Counted from the first letter of the stretch, positions 31,931-43,600 are shown. The stretch is 64,000 bases of DNA from Ariolimax columbianus (GCA_036924085.1 JAVGWX010000013.1:45689175-45753174); one strand, 5' to 3'. Numbers and translations are program-made. The notes: a model not told the origin generated them from the letters alone.

Positions 31931-33063
31931 TTACCTGACCCTTACTAGCATAGTCTGGTCAGTATGTTTCACCTGACCCCGACTAATATAGTTTGGTCAA
32001 TATGTTTCACCTGGCCCGACTAACATAGTCTGGTGGATATGTTTCACCTGATTTGACTAACATAGTCTGCTCAGTATGTTCCACCTGGCCCGACTAACAT
32101 AGTCTGGTGGATATGTTTCACCTGACATGGATTAACATTCTGATCAGCATGTTTCACCTGGTCTAACATAATATGATCAGTATGATTTATACTACTCACT
32201 AACTAACATAATATGATCAGTATGATTGATACTACTCACTAACTAACATAATATGATCAGTATGATTTATACTACTCACTAACTAACATAATATGATCAG
32301 TATATTTTATACTACTCACTAACTAACATAATATGATCAGTATGTTTTATACTACTCACTAACTAACATAATATGATCAGTATGATTTATACTACTCACT
32401 AACTAACATAATATGATCAGTATGTTTTATACTACTCACTAACTAATATAATATGATCAGTATGTTTTATACTACTCACTAACTAACATAATATGATCAG
32501 AATGTTTTATACTACTCACTAACTAACATAATATGACCAGTATGTGTTATACTATTCACTAACTAACATAATATGATCAGTATGTTTCACCTGAACCTAA
32601 CTAACATAATCTGATCAGCATGTTTCACCTGAACCTAACTAACATAATCTGATCAGTATGTTTCATCTGAACCTAACTAACATAGTCTGATCAGCATGTT
32701 TCACCTGAACCTAACTAACATAATCTGATCAGTATGTTTCATCTGAACCTAACTAACATAATCTGATCAGTATGTTTCATCTGAACCTAACTAACATAGT
32801 CTGATCAGCATGTTTCACCTGAACCTAATTAACATAATCTGATCAGCATGTTTCATCTGAACCTAACTAACATAGTCTGATCAGCATGTTTCACCTGAAC
32901 CTAACTAACATAATCTGATCACCATTTTCACCTTAACCTAACTAACATAGTCTGATCAGTATGTTTCACCTTAACCTAACTAACATAATCTGATCAGTAT
33001 GTGTCATCTTTTACCTGACCCTAACTAACATTATCTGATCAGCATGTGTCATCTTTTACCTGA
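31925..33063 (+). repeat. 38-40-bp minisatellite, about 29 copies, two subtypes
   Basis: A subarray at about 32180-32580 has a 40-bp unit with TATACTACTCACTA. The flanking parts use a 38-bp unit with GTATGTTTCACCTGAACC. All share ACTAACATAATCTGATCAG. The unit resembles part of the M family (TATATTTTGCCTGACCAGAC). Confidence 0.9.
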
Positions 33064-33147
33064 CTAACTTAAAGAAATAAAAGAGACGAAGACGGAATGT
33101 TGGGATCAGAAAAACAAAGCAACGAAAGAGAAGAGGAAGGAGATGAT

Positions 33148-33396
33148 TCTTTTTTTTTCCTTCGCCTTAGTTCTCTAATCACCAACGCGGTGTGCGTTGC
33201 ACTGTGGTTTTTATATTGCGCCTGTCGGCTCGGTGCATCTGACTTCAGCATGCATTTTATGTAAAGGTCTGTTTCCTCCGACATTTTCTAAGGGTTTGCT
33301 TCCCCGGGGTAACGGCCGGTGTTGTGATGGGGATCGAACCCAGTACCTTCGGTGTGTGAGCCGTGCCACTTATCCACTAGCCCCACGCCGTCCCAA
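33148..33396 (-). repeat. tRNA-like SINE S1, copy S1a
   Basis: Read on the minus strand: GGGACGGCGTGGGGCTAGTG (A-box region), GGTTCGATCCCC-type B box (complement of GGGGATCGAACCC), a CGGAGGAAACAGACC body and a T-rich end on the plus strand. Flanked by AAGGAGATGAT at 33137-33147 and 33397-33407, an 11-bp target-site duplication. Confidence 0.85.
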
Positions 33397-33693
33397 AAGG
33401 AGATGATGAAGACGAGAAAGAAGCAGCATGAGAATGAGGAGCAGACAAAGGCAGAGAAGCAATTAAGAGATACAATATAAACAAGAGATTAAATAAAGAA
33501 AAGGGAGAGTGGAAATAAAGAGTAAAGACAAAGCAGAAGAGCAATGCATGTTGAAATAAGACGAATGGAGACAAAGACGCATCCAGTGAATAAGCTGGCA
33601 GCAACCAGAGACTCAAAACTGGCCGCTTGCATATATACGAACCAGAACTGACCAAGACCATTGTCCGCCTATCAGTCTTGCACGAAGAACACA

Positions 33694-34155
33694 TAAGGGC
33701 TCGCTCCAGAGATCTGTGGATAACCTGACGCTGAAAGGCATAACAAACGGGCTCGCTCCAGAGATCTGTTGATAACCTAACGCTGAAAGGCATAACAGAC
33801 GGGCTGTTCTAAAGATCTGTTCATAACCTGACGCTGAAAGGCATAACAAACAGGCTCGCTCCAGAGATATGTTCATAACCTGACGCTGAAAGGCATAACA
33901 GACGGGCTGTTCTAAAGATATGTTCATAACCTGATGCTGAAAGGCATAACAGACGGGCTCGCTCCAGAGATCTGTTGATAACCTGACGCTGAAAGGCATA
34001 ACAGACGGGCTGTTCTAAAGATATGTTCATAACCTGATGCTGAAAGGCATAACAGACGGGCTGTTCTAAAGATCTGTTCATAACCTGATGCTGAAAGGCA
34101 TAACAGACGGGCTGTTCTAAAGATCTGTTCATATCCTGATTCTGAAAGGCATAAC
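33694..34155 (-). repeat. 51-52-bp minisatellite, about 9 copies, two alternating variants
   Basis: Variant 1 has GGGCTGTTCTAAAGAT, variant 2 GGGCTCGCTCCAGAGAT; both share ATAACCTGACGCTGAAAGGC. Minus-strand open frames across it (repeated CYAFQ peptides) are by-products. The shared word AACCTGACGCTGAAAG also occurs in the J1 3' UTR. Confidence 0.85.
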
Positions 34156-34159
34156 AGGT

Positions 34160-34345
34160 TTAGCTGAAGAAGACAAGAAGAAGAAGTGGTCGCACTGAAA
34201 ACAAGTTGTTCTCGTGGATGAGAGATTGTGGATTGCAGATGGAAGGCAAACCCGGTTACATGCAGTAGCCGGATGGGTAGAATTGAAAGGTGCGGATATA
34301 GCGGTGTCACTGTAAACTACGTTATAACGTATTTTATTAAACCAT
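34160..34345 (+). repeat. Possible degenerate R copy
   Basis: GGATGGGTAGAATTGAAAGG and GTCACTGTAAACTACG resemble the R 3' half, and a GAA-rich tract follows as in other R copies. Similarity is weak. Confidence 0.35.
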
Positions 34346-34359
34346 CGCCGAAGAAGAAT

Positions 34360-34675
34360 ACGAGAAGAATGAGAAGAAGAAGTAGTATTAGAAAGCAGCA
34401 GCAGAAGAAGAAAGAGTAGAAGAAGAAGAAGACGAAGACAGTGAAAAAAAGGAAGACAATGAAGATGACGAAGTAGAAACCGTTGAAGGAAAAGAAGAAG
34501 CGCAGAAGGAGCAGAAGTAGGTGAAAAAGGAGAGAAAACAAGTAGAAGAAGAAAAATGAGGGGTAGAAGAAAAAGTGTTTAAAAAGGAGAATAAGAACAA
34601 AAAGAAGAAGAAGAAGAAATAGAAGATGAAGAACAAGAAGAAGAAGAAGAAGAAGAAGAAGAGAAAAAAGCAGAA

Positions 34676-34706
<31 letters not shown>

Positions 34707-34780
34707 AAGAAGAAGAAGAAAAAGAAGAAGAAGAAGAAGAAGAAGAAGAAGAAGAAGAAGAGAAATAAGAAGAAGAACAA
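34360..34780 (+). repeat. GAA-rich tract
   Basis: About 420 bp of purine-rich sequence with near-perfect (GAA)n at 34636-34770. Lys-rich and Ser/Phe/Leu-rich frames through it are spurious. Confidence 0.9.
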
Positions 34781-34784
34781 GACA

Positions 34785-35519
34785 ATCAAAAGAATTTGCA
34801 GCAGGAAACAGAAAGAATATATTGAAAGCAAACAAAGACGTTCTAATTAGACTGATCTGTTGGCTTTATCTCCAGACGTTCACCACTCTGGCTAGTCGTA
34901 TACAGGAAACCAGTATCTGAGAATTCGCAGAAGAATTTTTATAACAATTGTTTTACATGATGAATTTGCTATCTCCATACATATCCCTCCACAGTTGCCT
35001 TTTACGACATACTTTGATGTTGGATGTGATCTTTTAGTGAGCGACGATTTCTTAAAGCCAAAAAAACAGACATTTTACTGTAGTAACAAAAAAGTATGTC
35101 AAGTGCACTCAGATCGGGGAAGGTTGTTCCACTTTACTGTACCACTGTCTAGCTGTTGCATGCCAACGAATGCAGACAAGAATATCGGCGGCTCTGTTCC
35201 AGGTAATTTGACCTGCTTTCTTCTGCAGGGTTCAACATGTCTAGTTGAAACCTGCGGCTCTTTCATTCCATGTTCTGGCAGCAGCATTGTGTTCCTATTA
35301 TTACTTGTCACATGGCAGACAAGTGATATTCTGCAAATGTTGTAGTGAAATTGATTGAGGCATACATGTGGTAATATGGGTAGATAGAGAGAGGCAGGAA
35401 GATCGACAGGTAGAAATGACGAAATAGAGACAGAGAGAGAGAGAGACAGAGAAACTGTGAGAGATATATAAAGAGAGATAGAGAGAGAGACAGAGGGGAG
35501 AGGGAGATACGGAAAGACA

Positions 35520-35520
<1 letters not shown>
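34785..35520. other. Unassigned sequence
   Basis: A 116-codon plus-strand frame at 34995-35345 shows no domain I recognise, so I do not call it a gene. GA-rich from 35370 to 35515. Confidence 0.35.
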
Positions 35521-35885
<365 letters not shown>

Positions 35886-36250
35886 CATACATATCTATAT
35901 TATATATTCCTTTTATTTTGGTACGATAATGAGTTTACAACTGATTCTGGTTCCTTTGCAAGAATCGTATTCCAAAACATCTATATGATTTTACAATGGC
36001 GGTCGCCACAGCCGAGAGGTAAGGTCAAACGAAAGCGTCATGAAACGAAAGCGCGAAATGGTAGGGTTTCGATTTCTGCAAGATTAGAGAACCCTATGAC
36101 CTTAAGGGAGGTTTTACCAGCGTTTTGTCATCTTGGAGATTGACGAACAAAATGGAAATCCCGAGTACACACTGTTCACAATTGACAGTTTAAAGTCGAT
36201 AAGAGTATGTTGTTAGCCACTGTCAGGGAAAAGTTCGAAACAGGCCTAGT
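35886..36250. other. Unassigned sequence
   Basis: Nothing recognisable. Confidence 0.35.
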
Positions 36251-36254
36251 ACGT

Positions 36255-36330
36255 CGCAGAAAGACTTCGTTCTTTTCTTCGCTTCCTGTCCTGCTTGTGC
36301 TTTTCAGGTACCAAAACATCTTCGACCGAG
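36255..36330 (-). repeat. RT-J 3' end fragment J3
   Basis: TTCCTGTCCTGCTTGTGCTT followed by TTCAGGTACCAAAAC matches the J1 3' UTR (TTTTGTCCTGCTTGTGTCTT, TTCAGCGTCAGG). Only this terminal piece is present. Confidence 0.5.
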
Positions 36331-38165
36331 ACGTAAATGTGCTTGTTAGGAAGTAAACATTGCAAAAAAAAAAGAACGTACTAAGAATAGCCTTCGGCTA
36401 CCTGGCAGAAGGCATCATCTGCCTGTTTGGATACCTGGATTACAATTATTTCAAGTACAGTGGGGTGGATAAACCTGACACTTTGTTTATCATGGTGATG
36501 TTTCAAACCCAATGCCCATGCTTCGTTAGCCTATATTGTGTGATGCTCGTCCATAACAAGTGATGAAGACCACTCAATCACAGCCGTGTGGACAGTCTTT
36601 TCTGTTGATCTGTCCGCTAAAATGGGTGACTTACGCTGTGGTTTTGATTAAAGTGAAGAAGAAACTGCGATATTTGTCAACCTCACTCTCTGGTCATGAA
36701 CTATCTTTGGCCAGTGGCAAGATTTTATCGAGACGACTGGAGATAGCACAGGATGTAGATTTTTTCTCAAGGCTTACTCCCGAAGCCTTTCCCGTTAACA
36801 GGTATCCTGCAAGGCAGCGGAGGGAGGTGCCATCTATCTGTGTGTGTCGTGCCTTTCCCATAACCGCAAGAGGTCATATTGACATCACTTAGCGTGTGAG
36901 TGATGCGTTGGGCACCTCTCCTGGGCCGTGTTCTAGTCCACTATTGTCATGTCTATATTTTACAGTCACACCAAAATCAACGCTGTCTGCAGCTATGGCG
37001 AAGGGCACCAGGAGCGCGAAGTTCAGCCGTGTGCACTAGACCGTGAAAATACGACACAGGTGTAAGCGTAGTGCTAATTCAAATAGCCATGTCCAAGCCA
37101 AGATAATCGGAGGAAAGAAAACAACCAAAAAACTTACAAATTAACTAGTCCAAATGAATACAAGTATAAGTCGTCGACTAGTGTGAATTTCAGACAAGTC
37201 CGTAACCCCGGGGGTATCCATAATCAACTAAAACATAAGAGTAATGTAGACCCGCAGAAGTTCGGCGCCATCTTTGCTGCTGTATCCAATATTGTACTAC
37301 GTAGCCAGTTGGCTTGCTCTTTACTTTTCATTAAACTAGCAACAGTGGAGACAATTTTTAAAATGATTCAGTGGTTTCTTACGAATTGGACGATCTTTTG
37401 TCTAAGGTACGTTTCTATCAACAACATACATATCATTTTGGCTATAGTAAGGCGTGTTATCCTCTAATAATATTCACGCCATCCAGACGTGACCTAATCC
37501 CACAGCTAAAAATAACTGCATTCCTAGAAAACCACAATTCTGTCGGGGGAAGGAGCGGGAATGTTTCATCGCCTTGTTCCTGGACATGTTCCAACTTTAT
37601 TTCCACGTTGAATCATTTGTACAGTCAACATTAAGCAACTGCTTCTGCCCCCCTGTGGAGTCAAGTTATTCTGTCCTCAGCCATTCATTCCAGCGATCTC
37701 ATCATGTTCATCCCGAGCCAGTCCTAATGTACGTGTTTTAGACTTTCTTAGTTCCATTTGCCATATGAATTCCAGAACATCCTCTCTTCATCATCACGTA
37801 GTACGTCCTGATAAGGAAAATCGGGCACTTGCGTCTCAATTCACCCCAAACAGAGTTCCATTGGTTTCAATTGTACGTATTTGATAGAAGATGACTGTAG
37901 TGGGACATTCCATTTTGGGTTAAGGGATGGACAAGTCAATATAATTTTTTTTCAATTAAATAAGTGAAGACTTAGAAAAAGATAGGTGTTTAGAAAACAA
38001 GCTACGCCTAACCTTAATCATAACCCTAATTCTAATACTAATCCTAACCCTAACATTAATCCTTACCCTAACTCAAGAAATTCATTGTTAAGACGGCATA
38101 AATAAGCGGCAGCAGCAATTCGAAGTGGACTATTCTGTGACTTCACTACACCAAATCCAAGGGTA
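36331..38165. other. Unassigned intronic sequence
   Basis: About 1.8 kb without a recognised gene. A short degenerate (CCTAAC)n stretch lies at 38005-38074 and is listed separately. Confidence 0.35.
38005..38074 (-). repeat. Degenerate telomere-like (CCCTAA)n stretch
   Basis: CCTAACC, ACCCTAATTCTAATAC and CCTAACCCTAACATTAATCC give about ten hexamer-like units, about half matching the metazoan TTAGGG complement. Confidence 0.55.
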
Positions 38166-38169
38166 AAAT

Positions 38170-38560
38170 TATGTAGCATGTACTTTAAAGAAAGTCGCTC
38201 CCATCACAGTCTGTCTGAAAGAAACTCTTTCCCTTACCAAAACTCCAGCCTCCGCCACAGTCATACTCAGGCATTCCTGGATATCTTGGTGTTATCGCCT
38301 TCTTGGTCTACCCCTTCCTCTTTTACCTGGCACCAGACCTTCCACCACTGTTCTCTCAAGACCGTTGTGTCTCTTGATGTGACCAAAGTATTTGCATTTT
38401 ATAGCCAAAATGGAATTGATAATCCGGTGAAACATATATTTCTTTTGTTTGAGGTAAATTTAGAATCAAATACTGAACACCGATATCGCCACAGCAACCG
38501 GGTGATACTCTGATCTTTAGCCAGCTCGTATGCCTCCGTCACTATAATCCTCAGAACATC
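38170..38560 (-). pseudogene. Non-LTR polymerase C-terminal fragment RT-O
   Basis: Minus strand: KYFGHIKRHNGLERTVVEGL-type region (here K.FGHIKRHN.LERTVVEG), PGKRGRGRPRRR, DIQECLSMTVAEAG and RVSFRQTVMGATF. This is the C-terminal signature of a very common invertebrate RTE-type element. Confidence 0.75.
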
Positions 38561-38618
38561 TATGATTTAGTGTGTCCATTTTCTCTTCTGTCTTTTTTTC
38601 CCTCGTTTTCCAAGTATT

Positions 38619-39233
38619 TCTTCTTCTTCTTTGTCATTCGTTCTCAAACTCCCGCTACCAAGCCCTGAAAAGGGCTTTGCAAGTAGCAAGACGTTGTCCA
38701 GAGAACGGAATGCGGTGTGTCGTAGGTTAAAGCTTGACTGCGATATTTGCACATTTCGCTCCGACGTCAGACTTGAGCAATCAATTCTGAGTACCGTGCT
38801 AGCCTTCTCCATTCGATCCATTTTCCTTAGACAGTCTGCTCCGTTGTAGCCTGTTAACCAGGATGAACACGTAGATGTGTAGAATGGCCTCGGCGGCTGT
38901 GGGTCTCTGACCCTGAAGGCTAGCAGTCAGTTTTGGGTTGCTGACTCTGACGCTAGCAGTCAGCTTTGGGTTGCTTATTCTGACACTAACAGTCAGCTTT
39001 GGGTTGCTCACTCTGACGCTAGCAGTTAGCTTTAGATTACTGACTAACGCTAGCAGTCAGATTTGGTTTACTGACTGACGCTAGCAGTCAGCTTTGGGTT
39101 ACTGACTGACGCTAGCAGTCAGCTTTGGGTTGCTGACTCTGACGCAAGCAGTCAACTTTGGGTTGGTGACTCTGACGCTAGCAGTGATCTTTGAGTACAG
39201 CTTCAGCTCATCCACTGCTCAGTATGTTGATCC
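38619..39233 (-). repeat. R family, copy R4, with internal expansion
   Basis: Reverse R element: TTCTTCTTCTTTGTCATTCG and AACTCCCGCTACCAAGCCCT at the left, GCTCAGTATGTTGATCCCG at the right. It is about 250 bp longer than other copies because of an internal tandem array. Confidence 0.8.
38905..39195 (-). repeat. About 33-bp tandem repeat x9 inside R4
   Basis: Units read CTGACGCTAGCAGTCAGCTT plus TGGGTTGCTGACT. Other R copies have this segment once (CTGACGCTAGCAGTCAGC). Confidence 0.9.
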
Positions 39234-39284
39234 CGTTCATCAAGTACAATCCGTTTGCCAGTATAGTTTGGACCCTACCACTGA

Positions 39285-39520
39285 GGCGTTTGATGTACCC
39301 AAAATATTTTAGTTTCATAGATGGTATGCTGTTTAGCAGTCCATTTTGATCTGTACCCAACACCTTCATGATGTCTGTGTTTTAGTTTTTAGTTTTGACG
39401 TCCATGGTATTCTGATATCTTTCCTGCAGTATATTAGCTCGAAAGATTCGATTATTGTCTTTAGTGTTTGTGTGATTGTCCATGTTTCGTATCCGCACGT
39501 TGTAACAGTGACGATATGTA
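39285..39520 (-). pseudogene. Non-LTR polymerase fragment RT-H, copy H1
   Basis: Plus-strand words GATGTCTGTGTTTTAG, GACGTCCATGGTATTCTGA and TGGTCCATGTTTCG-like sequence parallel the H2 copy (GATGTCTGTATTTTTC, GTGCATGGTATTTTGAA, GGTCCACGTTTCG). On the minus strand this is an ETWT.TK...KRI-type C-terminal region, badly degraded. Confidence 0.55.
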
Positions 39521-39689
39521 GTTAGAAATTTAGATTCTGCTGTTTTTTTTCTGTCTTGCCATCAATCAATCAAATCACGCAGTTCCTCTTGGGGCATAGG
39601 CCAGTGACAACATCCATCCAGCTCACATGATCCTGGGCTGCCAGTATTTGCCTATCTCCAGATGTAATCATTAAATCTTAGTTCCTTCG

Positions 39690-40400
39690 CATATTCACTG
39701 TCGATGCATGTTGGGGTGTTCCTTTCTTTCTCTTACCTTGAGGATTCCATGCAGGAGCATGTCTGGCTATGTAGGACAGTCCTTCCGTAGGGTATGTAAT
39801 ATCCAGTTCCATTTTCTTCCCTTAATGTATTGCTCCAGTGGCCATTGCTGGCTGCTTTCCCATAAGTTTTCATTCCTCAACATGTACTGCTACTTTATGC
39901 CCATTATTCTTCGTAGACATCGGTTAATGAAGGACTGGAGTCCTTGTTGTATAACCTTGGTCGTGCTCCATGTCTACGCTCCATACAGCAATACTAGCTT
40001 GACACTGGGGTTGAATATTCTAATTCTAGTGTGAGTCTTGATTTCTCTTGATCTCCATATGTTTTTTAGTGTCAGAAATGCCCCTCTTGCATTTCCAATT
40101 CTGGTCCTTACGTCTGCATCTGCACCTCTTGATGTGCCTTCTGCGATGCTAAATAGGTAAAGGTATCCACTTCTTTCAGCTAAACTGATTCTTTGTTTTT
40201 ATTCCTAGTTCTAAAGCTTCCGCTCATGATGCTATTGAAAGTACTCTCCCACTTTATGAGCACCCTCTGTGCCTCTATAAAAATTATCAGTGCCAAACTC
40301 TCTGCGTGTTGGGCATCAGTTACATCGTCCCCAGAATAAATGACCATTTCCCCAGTCTTATCTACCCTGATTGGGTCCATCTTGTTTCGCATATTCCTCG
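39690..40400 (-). pseudogene. Non-LTR polymerase C-terminal fragment RT-G
   Basis: Minus strand: MDPIRVDKTGEMVIYSG, EVDTFTYLAS, TRIRIFNPSVKLVLLYGA, TWSTTKVIQQGLQSFINRCL, RRIMGIK, EQYIKGRKWNWILHTLRKD and LLHGILKVREKER. The order (TYLGS, TRIRIFNSNVKSVLLYG, INRCLRRI, RKW.WIGHTLRK) is diagnostic of a widespread invertebrate L1/R1-type polymerase C-terminus. Several stops. Confidence 0.75.
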
Positions 40401-40879
40401 CACACTGAGGTTATAATGTATCATCTCTTCAGCTGTCTGTGCTGTTTTCCCTACCTGGTACATTGTTCGAACATTTCACGTCGCTATATTTGTTTTCATC
40501 TTAGTATTCCGAAGAGCGGTCAGCCGTGGGGCTTCCTCGCGAATTTCACTCCACTACGTCATGTTTCTCTCCTAAGGCCATTTGCTTTAGCTCTGGTGTC
40601 AACGTTTTCATAACCAACTTAGTTTTTATAGATTTGGGTGGTCGGCCATTACTTAACCAGTTCTATGTGAACTGTCAGTGTTTAATGTATTCTCTCCCAC
40701 TGACCTATCTAGCTTGGGTGACCCTTCTGAAGCCATTGCTTCCAATGGCTAATCTCATGAGGTCATTGAGACTTGCAAGCTCCCTCAGTATCTCCAGATA
40801 TCAACCGAGTGCGCTCATTAGCTCATCTGTCTGTCTTTGCCTTGTTTTCCAAATACATTACTTTCCAGTATATTTTTTA
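40401..40879. other. Unassigned, probably repeat-derived
   Basis: No firm assignment. The stretch around 40650-40790 looks like a retroelement 3' region but I cannot classify it. Confidence 0.3.
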
Positions 40880-41910
40880 CCAGACTAACGTGGCGTTTGG
40901 TGTGCTCAAAGTATTTTAGTTTATCAGATGTAATGTTTTTTTAAAGACTTGTATGATGTTTGATGTGGTCAAAGTATTTTAGTTTATCAGATGTAATGTT
41001 TTTATCAGACTATTGTGAAATGTGGACCCAAATCGTTTAGGATGTCTGTATTTTTCTTTACCGCTGTGCATGGTATTTTGAAAACTTTCCAGTAGCCATT
41101 TTAGTTTGAAATACGCAATTCTTTTCTTTAGTGTTTTTGTAATGGTCCACGTTTCGCAACGTTCATTGCAACAGGGAAGATGCAAGTCTTTTAGCTTTTA
41201 TTGTTTTGCTCGTTTTCTGCAATAGCTCTCTCATTTTATTTCACATTTTCAAATCTTCCTCTGCTCTAGTTGATTGCAGAATGCGTTGTTGCCGATAATT
41301 GAACAGAGGTATTCGAAACTTGTGACAATTTCGATTTCCTCACTTTCATTAGCAAATCTGGGATCAAGACGCTTAGCAGCGTATAAACTCCAGCGGTCAG
41401 CGACCCAGAGCTGCCAAGACCCTTCTACACCTCCACGCGGTGATCCTGGATAACAAGCTGCAACAGAGCAGACTGACTAAGTAGAAAGGCTCGAAGAGGG
41501 AGGGCAACCCGGTACTCAAGAATGATAGCTGAAGTCGGATGTGTTGTACCGAAAGGTGCAAATATCGCAGTCAAGCTGAAAGCCACGACACAGCGCATTC
41601 CGTTCTCTAGACTACATTCCGCTACTTGCAAAGCTTTTTTCAGGGCTTGGTAGCGGGAGATTGAGAGCGAGAAGAATAATATTAGCAAATCTAGGTCTGT
41701 TATTTGTTGTATATGTCGGTAGTCATTATCTTGGTTTTCCTGATGTTCTGGAAGAGATTTTGTTCCTCACTATTATCGTTTACCGGGCATGATCATCTGT
41801 TCAAGTTCCTTTGCACTCTTTGAGAGGATAACTGTCATTTGCGTATCTAAGTTCCGGTATTTCGTTACCACCGATTGCAAGAGTTTCGAACGTCCCATAA
41901 TTCCCTTTGC
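40880..41910 (-). pseudogene. Non-LTR polymerase fragment RT-H, copy H2, split by R5
   Basis: Minus strand includes CETWTITKTLKKRIAYFKLK, a polymerase C-terminal segment, with upstream sequence resuming at 41681 on the far side of R5. A 38-bp piece containing AAAGTATTTTAGTTTATCAG is duplicated near 40905-41000. Degraded. Confidence 0.55.
41363..41680 (+). repeat. R family, copy R5, with 15-bp target-site duplication
   Basis: 318 bp. Starts ATCAAGACGCTTAGCAGCG and ends GAGATTGAGAGCGAGAAGAAT. Flanked by ATTAGCAAATCTGGG (41348-41362) and ATTAGCAAATCTAGG (41681-41695). This copy defines both ends of the family. No clear polymerase III boxes. Confidence 0.9.
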
Positions 41911-42489
41911 TATGATGTTTGTTATTACTCATTAACTTGGTTTTTGTTGTCACGTACCACCCAACTCCCACTTGTAAGCGTTTAACATGACATACTACAT
42001 GGAAGAATGTAGGTTCTTCATTACCCTGTACGAGCTAGTTGGATCACAAACAGCGAGCAGTTGAAGGTGAGTAATCCCAATAGTTGAAGCTTTGTGCTGT
42101 TTACTGTCTACACCGGCTGTCACGCGATAATGACATGGATCATGAAACGATAATATTTCTCACATACTAATGATCGTACTCACGCTAAGGCGAGTCATGG
42201 CATACAATAAATGAGACCAGGGACACTTTAATTAGCGAACTCACACTTTAATAAGAACAATCACACATAAATCAGTTAGGGTTCACATTAATTCGAACAC
42301 TCATATATTAATGAAACGTTTATAATCTGAACACATATTCATGGATTATATCACATACCCGTGGGTCTGTGTGTATGAGAAGGACAAGAACAGCACCACT
42401 GCCAGACAGAGAGCATGTCGTAAGAGGCGACTAACTGTGTGACATGGCCTAACACCGGCCCTGGTTAGGAGATTTCTTAAGAGCAGCAT
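41911..42489. other. Unassigned sequence
   Basis: No gene seen; AT-rich. Confidence 0.35.
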
Positions 42490-42650
42490 GCTGCCGAAGA
42501 CGGATGTGTCGGACCGAAAGGGACAAATATCGCAGTCAAGTTGTAAACTAGTGACACAACACATTCCGTTCTCTGGACTACATCCTTCTTATTGCAGGGC
42601 TTGGTAGCAGAAGATTGAGAACGCACGCAGAAGAACAAGAAGAACAACAA
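42490..42650 (+). repeat. R family, 3' half copy
   Basis: GAAGACGGATGTGTCGGACC to AGATTGAGAACGCACGCAGA with a short GAA/AAC tail. It shares the GACGGATGTGTCGGACCG start with R1 and the 61.5 kb copy, so a short R subtype may exist. Confidence 0.7.
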
Positions 42651-42781
42651 AAGCGGCTTAGATGGCGCCTAACAGGCTGCGAGTCTACTTTGCTCTAACG
42701 TTTGAGTCTATTTAGATGGAATCGCACATCAATTAACCACCCTCCATAGTGGAGTAATAAGCTTCTTTGAGCCTGGCCAGT

Positions 42782-43600
42782 TAATTAGTACACTGATGTC
42801 TCTAACAACTTCATTCACTGACAGTCGAGTAACTACTATGTGACAAACCTTGTCTTAGTACACTGATGTCTCTAACAACTTCATTCCCCGACAGTCGAGT
42901 AACTACTATGTGACAAACCTTGTCTTAGTACACTGATGTCTCTAACAGCTTCATTCCCTGACAGAAGAGTAACTACTATGTGACAAACCTTGTCTTAGTA
43001 CACTGATGTCTCTAACAATTTCATTCCCCGACAGTCGAGTAACTACTATGTGACAAACCTTGTCTTAGTACACTGATGTCTCTAACAGCTTCATTCCCTG
43101 ACAGAAGAGTAACTACTATGTGACAAACCTTGTCTTAGTACACTGATGTCTCTAACAACTTCATTCCCCGACAGTCGAGTAACTACTATGTGACAAACCT
43201 TGTCTTAGTACACTGATGTCTCTAACAATTTCATTCCCCGACAGTCGAGTAACTACTATGTGACAAACCTTGTCTTAGTACACTGATGTCTCTAACAGCT
43301 TCATTCCCCGACAGTCGAGTAACTACTATGTGACAAAGCTTGTCTTAGTACACTGATGTCTCTAACAATTTCATTCCCCGACAGTCGAGTAACTACTATG
43401 TGACAAACCTTGTCTTAGTACACTGATGTCTCTAACAACTTCATTCCCCGACAGTCGAGTAACTACTATGTGACAAACCTTGTCTTAGTACACTGATGTC
43501 TCTAACAGCTTCATTCCCTGACAGAAGAGTAACTACTATGTGACAAACCTTGACTTAGTACACTGATGTCTCTAACAACTTCATTCCCCGATAGTAGTAT
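42782..43600 (+). repeat. 70-bp satellite-like array, about 11-12 copies
   Basis: Unit contains ACAAACCTTGTCTTAGTACA, CTGATGTCTCTAACA and CTACTATGTG. Copies are more than 90% alike by eye, with two alternating variants (CAGTCGAG and CAGAAGAG). Confidence 0.9.

Noticed and set aside
33377..34310. Minus-strand frames encoding repeated CYAFQ or LLCLSASGY peptides
   Set aside because: Each follows the 51-52 bp repeat; different frames give different repeated peptides, as expected from non-coding arrays.
34317..34850. Leu-, Phe-, Ser- and Lys-rich frames up to 172 codons
   Set aside because: They are readings of the (GAA)n/(TTC)n tract.
34995..35345. A 116-codon open frame with several cysteines
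   Set aside because: Cysteine spacing fits no domain I know, and no splice-consistent link to the CRIM1-like gene was found.
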